Of a stretch of 64,000 nt of DNA, positions 27,525 through 39,791 are shown piece after piece. The stretch is from assembly GCA_014773175.1 (NCBI GenBank), contig VXCM01000107.1:35690-99689 (forward strand). The letters run 5' to 3'. The notes under the pieces are model-generated. The model worked only from the letters and a program-made list of their open reading frames with translations. It searched no databases and was not told the origin of the DNA. The stretch is from Lucifuga dentata (taxonomy: Eukaryota > Chordata > Actinopteri > Ophidiiformes > Bythitidae). The translations under genes were made by a program, and so were the position numbers. Numbering within the stretch: the first letter of the stretch is position 1; the number at the start of each line of letters is the position of its first letter.

Positions 27525-27802
27525 CATCTCCCTCTAATCATTAGCTACAGCCCGAGAGTACAGAGTGATCACTCCACTCCAAACATTACACTTTGGAGTG
27601 GGAGAAGTGAGTTTAACGTACACATGCACACACTGACAAACTTCATTTCTATGATGTCAAACTGGCAGCCCAGAGGAAATGAACTTACAGCGTGCAAGCT
27701 GAGTGTTAATGAATTTTATATTTTATCCTCTCATTCACCTCAGTGCTGCGGGTCGGAGGATGGGTGTCCTGAGGAATGCACAAACTCTTACACAATTAAG
27801 CT

Positions 27803-27821
27803 AAAAAAAAAAAAGAGNAAA

Positions 27822-27854
<33 letters not shown>
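27803..27854. repeat. A-run and (GA)n with contig join
   Basis: A-rich stretch around N at 27818 followed by about 12 GA units. Confidence 0.9.
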
Positions 27855-28471
27855 TGGGCGCAACTACAGCAGCTAAGCCATGCCATGGTCCTCGATTAAA
27901 ATACTAGCATTTGCATTAAGTTCGGTTACATTTTTTTCTCTTTTCAAACAATTAACTTTTCGTTAAAAACTGCAGTAGGCAACTCTATCTGCCTTTGTTG
28001 GCAACTCCAAATGGCAATAAAAAGAAACAGAAAGAGATAACATCTGAATGCTGAGGACTTCATTTTTCAGAAATTCTGAAAATAATGTAAACTACACCCT
28101 CTGCTTGTTACAACCTTCATACCTGCCTGCCTGCGCTCACACAAATTTCTTTCTATTAAGAGCTAACCTCTTCTCTGCTGCAGACTCACTTTGTGATTTA
28201 CATTTTAAAAATTCCCTAGTGCAGCTTTAAACAACTTTTTATCATTTATAGTTGCTTTTAAACAAACATCCAAAAACTACAAGACCCTTCATTTATAGAA
28301 AATACTTCTGAATTCGCTTGTCATTAAAGGATGGTGAATGGAGAAGTGACGTTCACAGACTTTTCATCCAAAGACTTGAACGTGAGTCTCAGGAGTTGAT
28401 TTTTAGGAATGGTGATGGAGTTTTGGGGTTCTGTCATCCCTGACTATACTGGTCCAGGTCTGTTGTAGAGT

Positions 28472-28674
28472 CTACTGTTGTTGCTGTTTTTGTGGAGTTG
28501 GTGGGTGTTTGGCAGCCAGCGCTTCTCGCTCCTCCTGGCCCAACAATGGGGCCCTCGCTTCTGGGTACTGGCTGTTGTCAAAAGGCATATGGTGGACACT
28601 CTGAACGTGGGTCTTTAGGTTCCCTTTCTGAGAGGCTCGGTATGGGCAGAGCTGGCAGCAGAATGGCCTCTCCC
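28472..28674 (-). CDS. znf516: znf516 last coding exon: zinc finger 11, C-terminus and stop
   Basis: The acceptor GGTCCTCAG lies directly downstream of a (TG)n tract, and the exon opens GG GAG AGG CCA, completing Gly and continuing ERPFCC. Finger 11 is CQLCPYRASQKGNLKTH followed by VQSVH (C-x2-C-x12-H-x4-H, about 1099-1120). The tail HHMPFDNSQYPEARAP is characteristic of the ZNF516 C-terminus. The protein ends in a short Gln run, with TAG at 28474-28472. The helix SQKGNLK repeats that of finger 2 at the other end of the protein. The length of 203 nt fits two bases of a split codon, 66 codons and the stop. Confidence 0.94.
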
Positions 28675-28681
28675 CTGAGGA

Positions 28682-28682
<1 letters not shown>

Positions 28683-28716
<34 letters not shown>
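28683..28716. repeat. (AC)n, read as (TG)n just upstream of the last znf516 exon
   Basis: About 17 units. On the transcribed strand it is a UG tract ending about 8 nt before the acceptor CCTCAG, in the place of the usual polypyrimidine tract. Confidence 0.95.
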
Positions 28717-28718
<2 letters not shown>

Positions 28719-29152
28719 GTTGAAAGGTCAGACAGAGGCCAGATATAGCATAATACACATGTGCAGACAGGACAAAATAGTCCTCTGGGATTTTTGAACA
28801 TACAGGTGATTGAACGACACCATGATGTAAACCACAGCCGAGAAACCGAGCAAATGCACACAAACACAAACTGAGACACATGATGGCATTCAGCGAGAAG
28901 TAAGGAAACATTATGCAGGTCAAGAGCAGCATTCACNTTTTTTTTTTTTTTTTTTTTTACACTTAATTTCACTTCAGAAGTTAACTTTGCTTCTCTTTTC
29001 TGTCCCAGATGGACTAACTCTCATTTCCTGCTTTTCTTTTTGCTGCCATCTGGAGAAGAGGGCCACATACCCCTGTCTGAACAGTCCTACTTTTGTCCCG
29101 TCTATTTCTCTCAATCAACAGGGCCACCCCGTGCACACACACTCACACATGC

Positions 29153-29154
<2 letters not shown>

Positions 29155-29192
<38 letters not shown>
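29155..29192. repeat. (CA)n microsatellite
   Basis: About 19 units inside the intron before the last exon. Confidence 0.95.
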
Positions 29193-29195
<3 letters not shown>

Positions 29196-29457
29196 TGTAA
29201 ACTCTACTCTCTCTTCTAATTAGACTGACCTACAATGGCACAGACACCTCGGCAAAAAAAAGTAAGCAACCCACACCTGAACAAAACAAATGAGATTGCC
29301 ATTTAATTGCACCTAATTATCATTTTGATAAATGGAAGAATATCAAAGCGGGAAAACAAATGACTCCCCATGCCCCTCCCGCACCCTTCTCCCTGAAGAA
29401 GAAGCAGGGAAATATAGCTGTTATCATACATCATCAGAAACACAACAGAGAGAAACA

Positions 29458-29791
<334 letters not shown>

Positions 29792-30480
29792 GAGGAACAG
29801 AGAGAGAGATAAAAACAAAAAAAGGTATAATTAATCACCCAAAAATCTAAAAAAGCAACTGGAAAGATGGCGAGGGTGAGACGTGAGAGGAAAGCGAGAA
29901 CCTCCACGACATCGTCCTGCGAGGAAACATCGCTGACGGGACCGCTGCACTACATTATACTAAAGGTTATCGTCACCGTAAAGCAGCGTCAACACTACAT
30001 CTAATTGGACCCCTCTGCCGCGCCTGCTCCCATCATTCATAACGTGTGGTAAATCTGAGTCCATGTGGGTGTGTGTGATGTGTGTGTGATTAATTAAGAT
30101 GGAGGTGCACCGCGTAGCCCCCAGCTCTCGCCGAATGTCAAAGCAGAAGAGATTTACTCCTGTGTTACTTCTTCGGTACCTGTTTCTATCACTTTTTCTC
30201 TCGGTAAACTCTCAAAGAGTATTTAAAGGACCAGGAAAACATTTTTGTAATCCTGTAAGTTTGGTAAATGTTTGTTTGAGGGAACAAAGACCATAGAAAT
30301 CAGTTAGCAACAAAGTATGATGAAGGTGTCGTTCATTAGATTATTTTTGTTGAAGTTTGAGTTCCTGAAGGTGGCACTCTTTTGTATTTCCATGTAAGCA
30401 TCCAACAGTCCGTGTGCTTAAATCTACGCTAAAACAGACCTAAATAATGTTATTTCTGAATGAAAACAGCAGTAACTCTG

Positions 30481-31022
30481 TTAAAGGACCATATCAGCGA
30501 TCGTGCATGTTTGAGCCTAATATATTCAATTTTCATACATTACGTGATTGACAATCATTTCCCAAAGGATAAAACCATATTTCAGCTTTCCTGATACTTT
30601 GCAAAATCTCTTAATCTTTCAAAATCAAAGATTCAAGCAATACACCCACCTTAAAAATCAATGTTTCACCTGCTAATAGTTACACAGCCTTATGAAGTCA
30701 CAGTTGTTTAAATTTTTTGATAAACGCAGGTCTTCTTTTGGGACTATATTCACCAGTGGAGACATACATTCACTCCATGCTTTTTATTGCTCTTAAACAC
30801 TAAAATTACATAAATTCTAAAAAAAAAAAACAAACAAAAAAAAAAAAAAAAAAANAGTTGATTTTAATAGTGTACCAGAATGAACTGAAACCAGTGGCGG
30901 TCTGGAAGGTAGGAAAAAAAAAATTAATTTATCGTTCCAGTAGTATGCTTTGGGAAATGATTATCAGTAATGTTATGTGTATGAAAATTGAATATAATCA
31001 AACATACAAAATGGTCCTTTAA
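30481..31022 (+). mobile_element. TTAA-flanked TIR element, family A (MITE-like)
   Basis: 542 bp with perfect 12-bp terminal inverted repeats, TTAAAGGACCAT at the left and ATGGTCCTTTAA at the right. If the outer TTAA on each side is a target duplication, the inverted repeat proper is AGGACCAT. It has no coding capacity. An A-run with N at 30855 replaces part of the middle. A second, diverged copy lies at 17917-18483. The superfamily is uncertain: TTAA duplications suggest piggyBac-like mobilisation, but the termini are not typical. Confidence 0.8.
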
Positions 31023-32900
31023 GCTTTTTTTTTTTTTTTAATCTAACCAGTGGCTGCATGGTGGCTCAAACTTTCACTCCTCCTCCTTAGTTTAAGTTTA
31101 GTTTTCCCTCAGCCGTAGTGAGCTAAAAGTAAAGTTAAAGCCAGCCGACTGGTGACACTTATTATCAGGCTTTTGCAGTAAAAAACACTCATTAATGAGC
31201 TCTCAGAATGTGAGAAAGGGATGAATATTTAATGATTTAAAAGTCCATTCTGGATAATAGTCAAGCATATGCATAGCTTAGAAACTTGTTTCACTGGAAG
31301 AATATCCTGCCTACTTCTCTGAATGTTTTCAGCTGTGTGTGCTCATTGAGTGTATTTCAGGTAATTGGTAGGCAGGGCTGTCTGTGGGGCAACTGGAAGC
31401 ACCTGTGCCCAAAGCTGCTGGAAGCCATACCTGTATAACACCTCATCCCAATCACCTGAGAAGCTCTATCCTTCTCCATGTGCAGCATCTGCTGCTTTTC
31501 TGCCTGTTTTCACTCCACAACACACACACATTACATGTTTTACAAACCACTCACCCACACCGCTGACTCTACTGATTGCCAGATCTCATTCATTTTGCAT
31601 TTTAGTGTGTTTAATTTGCCAGTTAGCTTTTTCAAGTTAAAATAGTTAATTTAGCCAGTTTCCCTCCACTTTGAGTGCCATAACCTTTGAGCTGGTCATA
31701 ACATGCTACACTGCCAGGGTATTTTACTCAGAAAGGCTCATTCTGTTCTGCGTTGAGTCAAAGCACCAGCAAACTACGCTAGCTTTAGCTTCAAGTCAAC
31801 ACTAGAGGCACCTGCTGGTGAAAAAAAATCCTAGCAGAAAATGATGTGCTTAGTCCTTTTTGACAAATACATGCCATGCTTATGACAAAGTTGCAGCCCT
31901 GCAGCCCTAAGTTTTACATAGACAATTAAAGACGAGTTCAAATCCCAAATACACCATATTTGCTGCATCGTGGGTTTTAATTGTAGTTTGGAATCTTCTT
32001 ATGATCGATGTATAATTTTCATGTCCCTGTGAATTCTTGTTATGTAAGTTTTAACAACAGTAGTGAATGGGCTTCTGGCGGTGTGTGTACTTGTGTATAT
32101 TGGCGGTGATGCTTGTGCACACTGAGAAAGGGGAGTGAAATGTGCATGTGTAATGGAGTAATGTAATTTTGTTTAAGGTGTTCCGACACGAGAGAAAACA
32201 CACGCTTGGCTTCTGGTTCCATCTCAATACAAATGCTAACACACACGATAACAACTCTCTCCTCTACTACATAACAAACCCACACAGTTTGAGTATTTTC
32301 CCCTCAAAGCACCCACTGGAGTCGAAGCAATTCTTGAACCAATACCGTTGTGCAACTGAAATAAGCTTCAAATGTCATCAATGCTACACGATGCAAGCGT
32401 GGACACTTTAACGGAAACTGCCCTGCGTACTCGACACATGCTTCGAAGCTCAGGTGTCAGCCATAACATTACTAATGATGGGTGCTTTGGAACTTAAATG
32501 GTGGTGCTTGCATGATACAAACGAGGAAGTCAGCATGGAACTGCCACCATTTGGAAATTGAACTCTAAACCACATTGATGGTAATTCATAGAAAATCATG
32601 CTAACTACACAGCATCACGCTAAATAAGCTCCATGATAACTGAAGCTCATTCATAAAGCTTCCCTTTGTAATCAGAGCATCGCTGTCCCATTACCAACAC
32701 GTTGTTATGAGGGGCATCACGGGTAAAAGTCAATGAAAAGTCTTTATAGCGCTTCCTGTTTTGTCAAAGTGAACCTGACTCATTAAATAGGCAAAGGAAA
32801 ACTAACTTGTCTGCTTTAGCTCCACATTTTAAGAGATTGATACTAAGGTAAAGAGAGAAAAATCCACATACCAGACTTCTAGTTCATGGAGGTGGAGGGT

Positions 32901-32933
<33 letters not shown>
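32901..32933. repeat. (TG)n microsatellite
   Basis: About 16 units within the large intron. Confidence 0.92.
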
Positions 32934-32939
<6 letters not shown>

Positions 32940-33178
32940 TCTGATCAAAACTCGCCATTTAAATAAACTAACCAACTGAGTGGACTTGTCTATCAAATTT
33001 ATTGATCGCTAACACAGGTGACGCAAATACAGTTTTATTTTATTTGCCCTTATTGACACGTTAAATCTGGCACTGTGTTTTATGAATTACCCCCATTATT
33101 TTTTGTGGATGATTTGGAAGCTTTTTCCCAAAAAAAGTCCTATCAGTTTTAAACTGTTTTCATGAACTGGTTGTATGT

Positions 33179-33219
33179 TAAAAAAAAAAAAAAAAAAAAN
33201 AAAAAAAAAAAAAAAAAAA
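33179..33219. repeat. poly-A run with contig join
   Basis: A-runs on both sides of N at 33200; real length unknown. Confidence 0.9.
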
Positions 33220-34333
33220 GTATATAGAGTTATTGCATTCTATTCTGTCATAGAAAGAAGCTAATGAATTCAGTAAATGTATTTAAAAAAATGTAGCCAA
33301 GATGACATCAAGGGCCACAAATCCAGTCTGAGATTCCACAAAACGTAAAATGAGGTGTAAATGCAGTGAGCAAGACAAAACCACACGTATCGTGCAAAGA
33401 AGTGATGTAAATGATGCAATATGGCAATCCATAATTTGGCAAGATAAAAAAGAAATCTGATTCCAGCATCGTGACTGTTACAAGAAATATAAGAACTAAA
33501 GATTTGAGAGAAGCAGACACATTTTTATCACCACGTGTTTCTCATTTTATCCAGTAAGGTTTTGAAATGATTCAGAATCTGTTTTGTTTTTGTTTGTTTG
33601 TTTCTTAAACCATATAGCAACCCAACCATTAATCATCAAATTAAAACATAAAAGTCACTCAAACTGAGAATCACAAGGTTGTCAGGTGTGATCAAGTAAA
33701 AACAAAATCCAGATGTGAGAATGCTAGGTGTTAATGCCAGGTGCAGGGGGTGCCACTTGTGAATGTTACAAACAGAAGTCATTCAGAACGAGAGGGATGG
33801 GGTGAGTGGGAGTGAAAAGATGCACACACACACATGCAGTGGTGGAAACACAATTGTAAGAAACATGCAGAAAGCGATGAGGGGCCCAGCAATTAAGCCA
33901 TCGTGCCACATACTTGTTTGGGAGCTTCAGAAGCGGTGGTGTGAGCGTCAGTACCTCTGTGGAGTCCATTAAAATCAAACCCAACTGTGGGGGGAANGGA
34001 GGAGGAGGAGGAGGAGGAGGGCATTCAGTTAAAAGCTCTCTACCAGATTTCTCTGTTCATCACACAAGCATCTTCCAGCACCAGTGCACTGTAGCATTTT
34101 GCCACCAGCGCCCTTGCTAATCGAGGGGAGCTGGCAGTGATGATGACGGTGATGATGGTGATGGTGATGGTGAAGGAACCTAGTGGAGGAAGTCGGTGAT
34201 TTAATATGACGCATGTTAATAGAGGCCTTGGGGTGGCTGGCCTTTTCTGTGTGTGCACGCCCATGCTGAAGACAACCGTCGGTGACAACATTAATTACAG
34301 CCTCTCTGCAAGTGTTTACAGAGTCTGTGAATG

Positions 34334-34335
<2 letters not shown>

Positions 34336-34389
<54 letters not shown>
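34336..34389. repeat. (TG)n microsatellite
   Basis: About 27 uninterrupted TG units, the longest dinucleotide tract in the window. Confidence 0.95.
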
Positions 34390-34390
<1 letters not shown>

Positions 34391-34610
34391 ACAATAGGGC
34401 TTGGGGGGGAGCCGAGCGCTGCATCAGTTACCATTTGGCCTCTGTCACTTAGAATAACTGGCTGTGCCACATATCATTCACACTCTCTATAAAGAAGCTA
34501 CTTATCTCTCTGTCTGCTGCAATCACCGCCAGCTCAGCTGATGGACATGACAGGACAGGAGAAGGAGGAGGAGAAATGGGGTGGAAGCAGGAAGAAGAGG
34601 ACATAGAATG

Positions 34611-34735
34611 AGGAGAGGAGAGGAGAGGAGAGGAGAAGATGTCCAAGATGAACAGAAGATGGACAAGAGGAGAGAATGTCCAAGATGAACAGAAAGTGGA
34701 CAAGAGGAGAGGAGAGGAGAAGAGAGGAGAGGAGG
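34611..34735. repeat. AGGAG tract and 37-bp imperfect tandem duplication
   Basis: Pentamer-like AGGAG repeats around 34,611-34,636, then ATGTCCAAGATGAACAGAA repeated at 34639 and 34676 with the following GTGGACAAGAGGAGAG-type stretch. Intronic; a purine-rich minisatellite. Confidence 0.85.
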
Positions 34736-34849
34736 AAGGCTTGGAAGAGGGTAGCAAAAAAAATGAAGTAAAGAGGAGGAGAGAAAACAGGAGAGGAGCT
34801 GGAGGAAAGGGGAGGGAGGACGTCTAAATCATACTGTTTAGTGAATGGC

Positions 34850-35130
34850 ATCGGGAAGCATGCAAATGGATTCCTAATGCTGGCATGGACAAATGCTGTT
34901 CTGCTTCATTAGAATGCACAATTCCATCTCTCTAATTGACATGTGATTAATAATGTATACAATTTGTCACAGGTCAGTATCTGGAGCAAATCATGTTTCA
35001 GTTTAAAAAATAGAGACAGCTGCCCAGCCCAGGGCGGGGAAGGACTCACAGACGAGCTGTCACACTCAACCCAACTATAAGATGTGTTTTGATTTATAGT
35101 GGAAAATGCAGGAAAGTAGCAGACGCATGG
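34850..35130. promoter_or_regulatory. conserved-looking intronic block (candidate enhancer)
   Basis: Repeat-free stretch with CATGCAAAT (octamer-like), CTCTAATTGACATG, GATTAATAATG and CAGCTG. It sits in the largest znf516 intron. Texture only. Confidence 0.28.
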
Positions 35131-35234
35131 AGAGTTGGACGATGAAATATTGGTGAGAATATGAATCCCCATGCATATATTCTCTATATCTCAAGCGAGC
35201 GTTTGTGGTGAATAAATAGCTGTGGGGGTGATGG

Positions 35235-35265
<31 letters not shown>

Positions 35266-35611
35266 GTGGTATGTAAATTAATGGTTTTTGAAGGAGTGGC
35301 CAAAAATGATGAAGGCATTAAACAATACATGAAGATCAAGTATCTAATGAAGTTGTCATACAAGTCCTGACCAATGAGATTCTGGGCTTTTCTTACATAC
35401 GTGAAATATGTTTTATTATTGAATAATTTAGCACTTTTTGTGATCAATTGTGCAATTTAGCCTCTTTAAGCTTCTGTTATCTACATCATAATTTGGATTT
35501 TTTTGTAATATAAAGTCCTTTATCATGTGGTGTTTCGATTATTTTGTCCAGCTCCTGATGTATAAGTGTGTGTACTACAGAGCTGTGTGTTGAGTGTGTT
35601 AGTGAGTTTAC

Positions 35612-35686
35612 CTGTGTGAGATCTCATATGAGTGCGCAAGTGGCTTGGTTGACTGAAACTCTTGCCGCACTCGTGACAGAAATATT
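35612..35686 (-). CDS. znf516: znf516 exon: zinc finger 10
   Basis: A 75-nt exon that encodes essentially one finger, YFCHECGKSFSQPSHLRTH followed by MRSHTG (C-x2-C-x12-H-x3-H, about residues 1071-1091). The donor is CACACAG|GTAAAC at 35611, phase 1, and joins to GERPF of the next exon to form a standard TGERPF linker. The acceptor is not visible. A single N at 35687 separates the exon from a (TG)n tract (on the minus strand), so the AG and perhaps a few exon bases are missing. The visible 75 nt are compatible with a phase-1 start (G|AA gives Glu), but G|GT AAA (Gly-Lys) with three extra bases is equally possible. The 5' boundary is therefore approximate. Confidence 0.88.
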
Positions 35687-35687
35687 N

Positions 35688-35731
<44 letters not shown>
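35688..35731. repeat. (AC)n, read as (TG)n abutting the zinc finger 10 exon
   Basis: About 22 units, separated from the exon only by N at 35687. The tract and the lost bases occupy the acceptor region. Confidence 0.95.
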
Positions 35732-35735
<4 letters not shown>

Positions 35736-36194
35736 ACCCAGAATTAAACATATATATTAAACATAACAGAAAAATCGATAAAGCATCACTCTTTCTAAGA
35801 ATTCTGTTTTACTTTCTTCACATTACAGTGCTTAAAACCTGTGTAATTCAGACAAATAGTATATTATGTATATTATATATATTATAAGATAATATTTTAG
35901 GTAAATCATGTAATCAGGTAAATCAATAATTCTTTAAATGGATCTCCCCCAGAAATGATAATGAAGCACTTTTTCCACCACGGAAAACTTAAAAGCAGTC
36001 TCTTTTGTCCAGCCACTTTAACTATGGGAAATATTGTTTTATCAGATTTGGTCATGATCAGATAAACCTTAGCGTTATGAACTTTCAACATTAATCCTTT
36101 AAAGAACATCCAAAGAAAGTCATAAATTTCACAAACAAACTCAGAGTACAGGTACTTTTTGAAAACACTGCATTGGTCGAATTTCCACATAATT

Positions 36195-36236
36195 TTTTTT
36201 TTTTTAATTTCATCNAAAAAAAAAAAAAAAAAAAAA
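36195..36236. repeat. T-run / A-run pair with contig join
   Basis: A T-run and an A-run flank N at 36215. The arrangement is probably a join artefact within homopolymers. Confidence 0.85.
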
Positions 36237-36449
36237 GAAATTTCACATCCAGATATGAAAGCAAAATGTCCTAAAGGCACTTTTCTTGCAAAGCGGAGAC
36301 GTGCATCACTTCAGTTGATTCTAAAGTCGAAGATATCTGCTTATTACGGCGACTCTAAGGAAGACGTAAAGGTCAATAATGGAAAGAAAGTGTCAGGGTG
36401 TATATAAGTGCGTTGGCTGGGTGGAGCGGTGGAGGTGCTGTAGGTAGCA

Positions 36450-36640
36450 TCAGTAGTGGACTAGCGCAGGCATCATTAGTATGTCTAATGTGTCATTATG
36501 AGCGGCTAGCTCCAGGGACTGGACTGCAGCTGTCACACAGCATCATCTCAGAGGCTGACAGCCAGACACACACACACACCGCATAAATTACAGGCAATTA
36601 AAACGCTCCGGCTGTGATGTGCCCGCTCCGCTGCCTGTGT
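36450..36640. promoter_or_regulatory. conserved-looking intronic block (candidate enhancer)
   Basis: Contains CATCATTAGTATGTCTAATG, GCTAGCTCC, CAGCTG, and CATAAATTACAGGCAATTAA. Repeat-free apart from a short CA run. Texture only. Confidence 0.22.
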
Positions 36641-38614
36641 GTCACATGTCAGGTGTGTGTGACTCTGTGTATATGTGTGTCAGAGTGTATATATGTGTTT
36701 AGTCCAAGGTAGAAGTGAGTGAACAAGCTGCGGCGCACACCGGTTACGATCACACGACGCATTACACAAACGAGCCGATGTTGCTGATTGGCAACTCTAT
36801 ATGGCATAAAGAGGTGACCGGCAAATTTTAACAACTTCAAAACCAAAAAATCCTGTAACATGATATGACATCACTAAACATGAAGTCCATCTTAGTGGTG
36901 CTGAAGCTGCTGGTTGTCAAAGAGATCAACTTTCTCACAACTGCTGCTATTTATGAGAAGCTTTGAGATTATTAATCATGGCCTGCGTAGATAAACTTGT
37001 TTACTTAGTATACATACAGTACCTGACATCAGAATTTAAATTTAAGAGATTTTCCGAGAAGTTTCAATCGAAAAAGCAACATGTTTTAATAAGTATTTTT
37101 CAAGACGAAATGAAGAACTACATCAACACTTTGCACACCTTGAGAAGTCCTAAAATTATTTAATGTGCTACTGCTGCACCTGTAATTGTACTACCTGTTT
37201 TTAATGCTACATGATTAAACTTGAGATCAATTTAGTACCCAAAGGAAACGAAGCCAACTTGAATTGAACATGGCTAATGAAATGAGAAAAAAGACACAAC
37301 AGCATTAATTGTTAAGGGACATGAAGTCCAGAGGCATGTGGTAAAAATGGACAGGGTGCATATTGCATATAAGTGGGTAAGAGCAGCCATTTGGTACAAA
37401 GCAACCTGTGATTGCATTTTGACAAATACCTACAATAATAACTATATTTAGGTCAATTTATTAACAAATTCTAACACCTTGAATTTAGAAACACCTTAGA
37501 AAATGATGTAATAACAATCTGTGGATACTCTAAAGGTCAGACTACAATCAGAATTATTCTTTCATTTACTATTTAATGTGTGCATGCAAACATGATTCAT
37601 ACAGGAGCTACAGAGACATCAGCAGGAGGACAGGGCATGAATGGATTTGACAACGCCGCAGCCGCTCACATGTACGTACACACACATGCATACACTCCTG
37701 TGACCTCTATCAGTGGCAGATAACAGAGCTGACATGGGGGGNGGGGGGACACAGCAGGACGGGGAGGTGGAGGAGGTGACAGAGAGTGTCTCTGGCAGCT
37801 CTACTCCTGGCCTCTGGATACTCTACTTCTACTCTGGTCCACCAGCCCTTCTCACCGACGCACTAATAAAAGACAAGACAGAGCTGGACGGAAAACAAAA
37901 GCAGACACACTCGCACACATGTTACAGCGAGAGACACAGATTCGGTTGCTCAAAAAAGGTCACTTTATAGCATGTGACTCAAAGGGCTAAGGCAGAGTGT
38001 GATGATATGCGCCTGGACGGGTGACAGCGATGTCATGCGTCTGCTGCAGGGCTGTTGTCTTTGACCCCTGGCTCCGTCCAGCCCCACTTGACCTTAGAGA
38101 CACAACTGAAAAACGGGCGAATAATATGGATGTTCGGTAATGACCATTTCCAAAGCAGCTGGTGGGGTAATTATTCTGTCTCATCTCTCTTTGCCTCTCA
38201 TGTTCTCTCTCTCTCGCTCTCTTTTTCTTCCCTCCATCCACATCTGCGTGAGTCTCTCATCAGGCAGAGCCGTGACCTAAACAGTTTGTGACAGCTTTCT
38301 GGGAGAGTGCAGTTAGAGACTAGGCATGCCTTGCAGACCTGAGAGCAGCAAAGGTTCACTCACGTCTTTCACAGTAAAACACACACACACACACACAGAC
38401 TTGTTTTGCATCTAAAAACCAAAGCACATATGGACACAAAAATACGCAGAGATGCACATATTGCCCCAGATTCAGCCTTTCATCATACTTCACGAACATG
38501 CAAGCACACAAGTATATGTTCAGTTAATGCATCTCTTCTTTATTATTCAGAACCTGTCTGGATGCGTATTTGTCTGTCAATCATCTTCTGCTGGAACATG
38601 TGTTTGTAATGGAG

Positions 38615-38615
38615 G

Positions 38616-38650
<35 letters not shown>
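38615..38650. repeat. (GA)n microsatellite
   Basis: About 16 GA units with one interruption. Confidence 0.9.
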
Positions 38651-39109
38651 TATATCAGAGAGGGTGAATATGTATACAAGATTAAATATGGTTCATACAT
38701 TAAGTGTGTCCTTAGTCCATGTTGAGGCTGCCAATTTTGCCAAATCCATTCAGTTCCACTTATAACTAGAAGGACTAGAAAACTCAGTAGGTTCATAACT
38801 CCATCAAGGCCGAACAAGCCAAGACAGCATTAGTCTTGTTCTGATATTATGCTGCCTAAAGAGCTCTCTGGATTTATGTCCATAACTGTTAAAGATACAT
38901 CAAAACCATCTGCATGCTGGTGAAGCAGTGTCATCTCAGCTACATTTTTTTTTTATTTTTTTTACACATTTCTAGCCCTATTTGTTATTGTACAGCAATT
39001 CAGTTAATGTTCCCTTTGTCCATGCATATATTTTAGTATGCCAGATTCAGGTCCATAACCAGATCTGGGCCAGTTTTTACCTATTGATAGTCTATGATGG
39101 GATAAATGT

Positions 39110-39375
39110 GCCTGTTTTTGCTTTTTGTGAGGTGTATTACTTTTGAAGAATTGACAAGAATAATGAAAAATGCCCTTTCTAGCTATGTTAAGAAATTCAA
39201 AATTCCTGATCAGCCCCTGGATCTAAATCTACACCAAAATTTAATGGGTTCTTCCGTGGGCCATGCCCCGCCCTTCTTTGTCAAAATCGGTCGAGAATTT
39301 TTTTGAGTAATCCTGCTAACAACCCAACAAGCCAACCAGCAGATGAGCGAAAACAGCCTCCTTGGTGGAGATAAT
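39110..39375 (+). mobile_element. retroelement tail (RTE/SINE-type 3' module)
   Basis: Has the recognisable order GGGCCATGCCCCGCCC, AAAATCGGTCGAGAATTTTT, GAGTAATCCTGCTAAC, then AACCCAACAAGCCAACC and CCTCCTTGGTGGAG. This resembles a 3' module seen repeatedly in fish and other animal genomes. It is diverged, and the left boundary is uncertain. Assigned from memory of the module. Confidence 0.5.
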
Positions 39376-39791
39376 AACTCAAACACGATGCTCAATCAGT
39401 GACTAGAAAATCTTCCTTGGCTTTTTCTCCACAGCCATGATCCCACATGAACGTCATATGTGAGGTGATGATCAGATCAAGAGTCTCATGACTTTCTCCA
39501 GGAGAATCTTTTTCTGCTGCTTTGCAAAAAATGTTCTTCATGTCAGTTACCGAGTCTTACAAGATGCATTTTATTAAAACAAGAGGAAAAATCAGATTAT
39601 TTCAAACTGCTACAAATTGTTCAAGAAATTATCTTTAAAAGTAGATCAGTGCACTAGTAACAGGAAAATGATGCAAGAAAGTGTTTACTTTGTTTTAAGA
39701 AAATACAGGTTTTAGGACTTACACTGTGTTATTACTATTTTTCACAAATACTGTGTCTAAAGCAGTGATAGAAACAAAGAATGCTCCTTAC

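Larger units (their letters stand above)
24815..28471 (-). other. probable 3'UTR or downstream flank of znf516
   Basis: No open frame of interest on either strand. AT-rich, with (CT)n at 27471-27519 and an A/GA join with N at 27818. How much is transcribed 3'UTR depends on which poly(A) site is used. Confidence 0.35.
35688..39791 (-). other. znf516 intron between the finger 9 and finger 10 exons
   Basis: A phase-1 intron of about 4.1 kb, donor GTAAGG, acceptor lost at the N at 35687. It contains a retroelement tail (about 39,110-39,375), (GA)n at 38,615-38,650, a T/A homopolymer join with N at 36215, a G-run join with N at 37742, a conserved-looking block near 36,450-36,640 and the (AC)n next to the finger 10 exon. 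Confidence 0.75.

Noticed and set aside
34138..34175. ATGGTG/GATGAT hexamer-like run considered as a coding His tract (minus strand)
   Set aside because: Short intronic simple repeat; no flanking exon signals.
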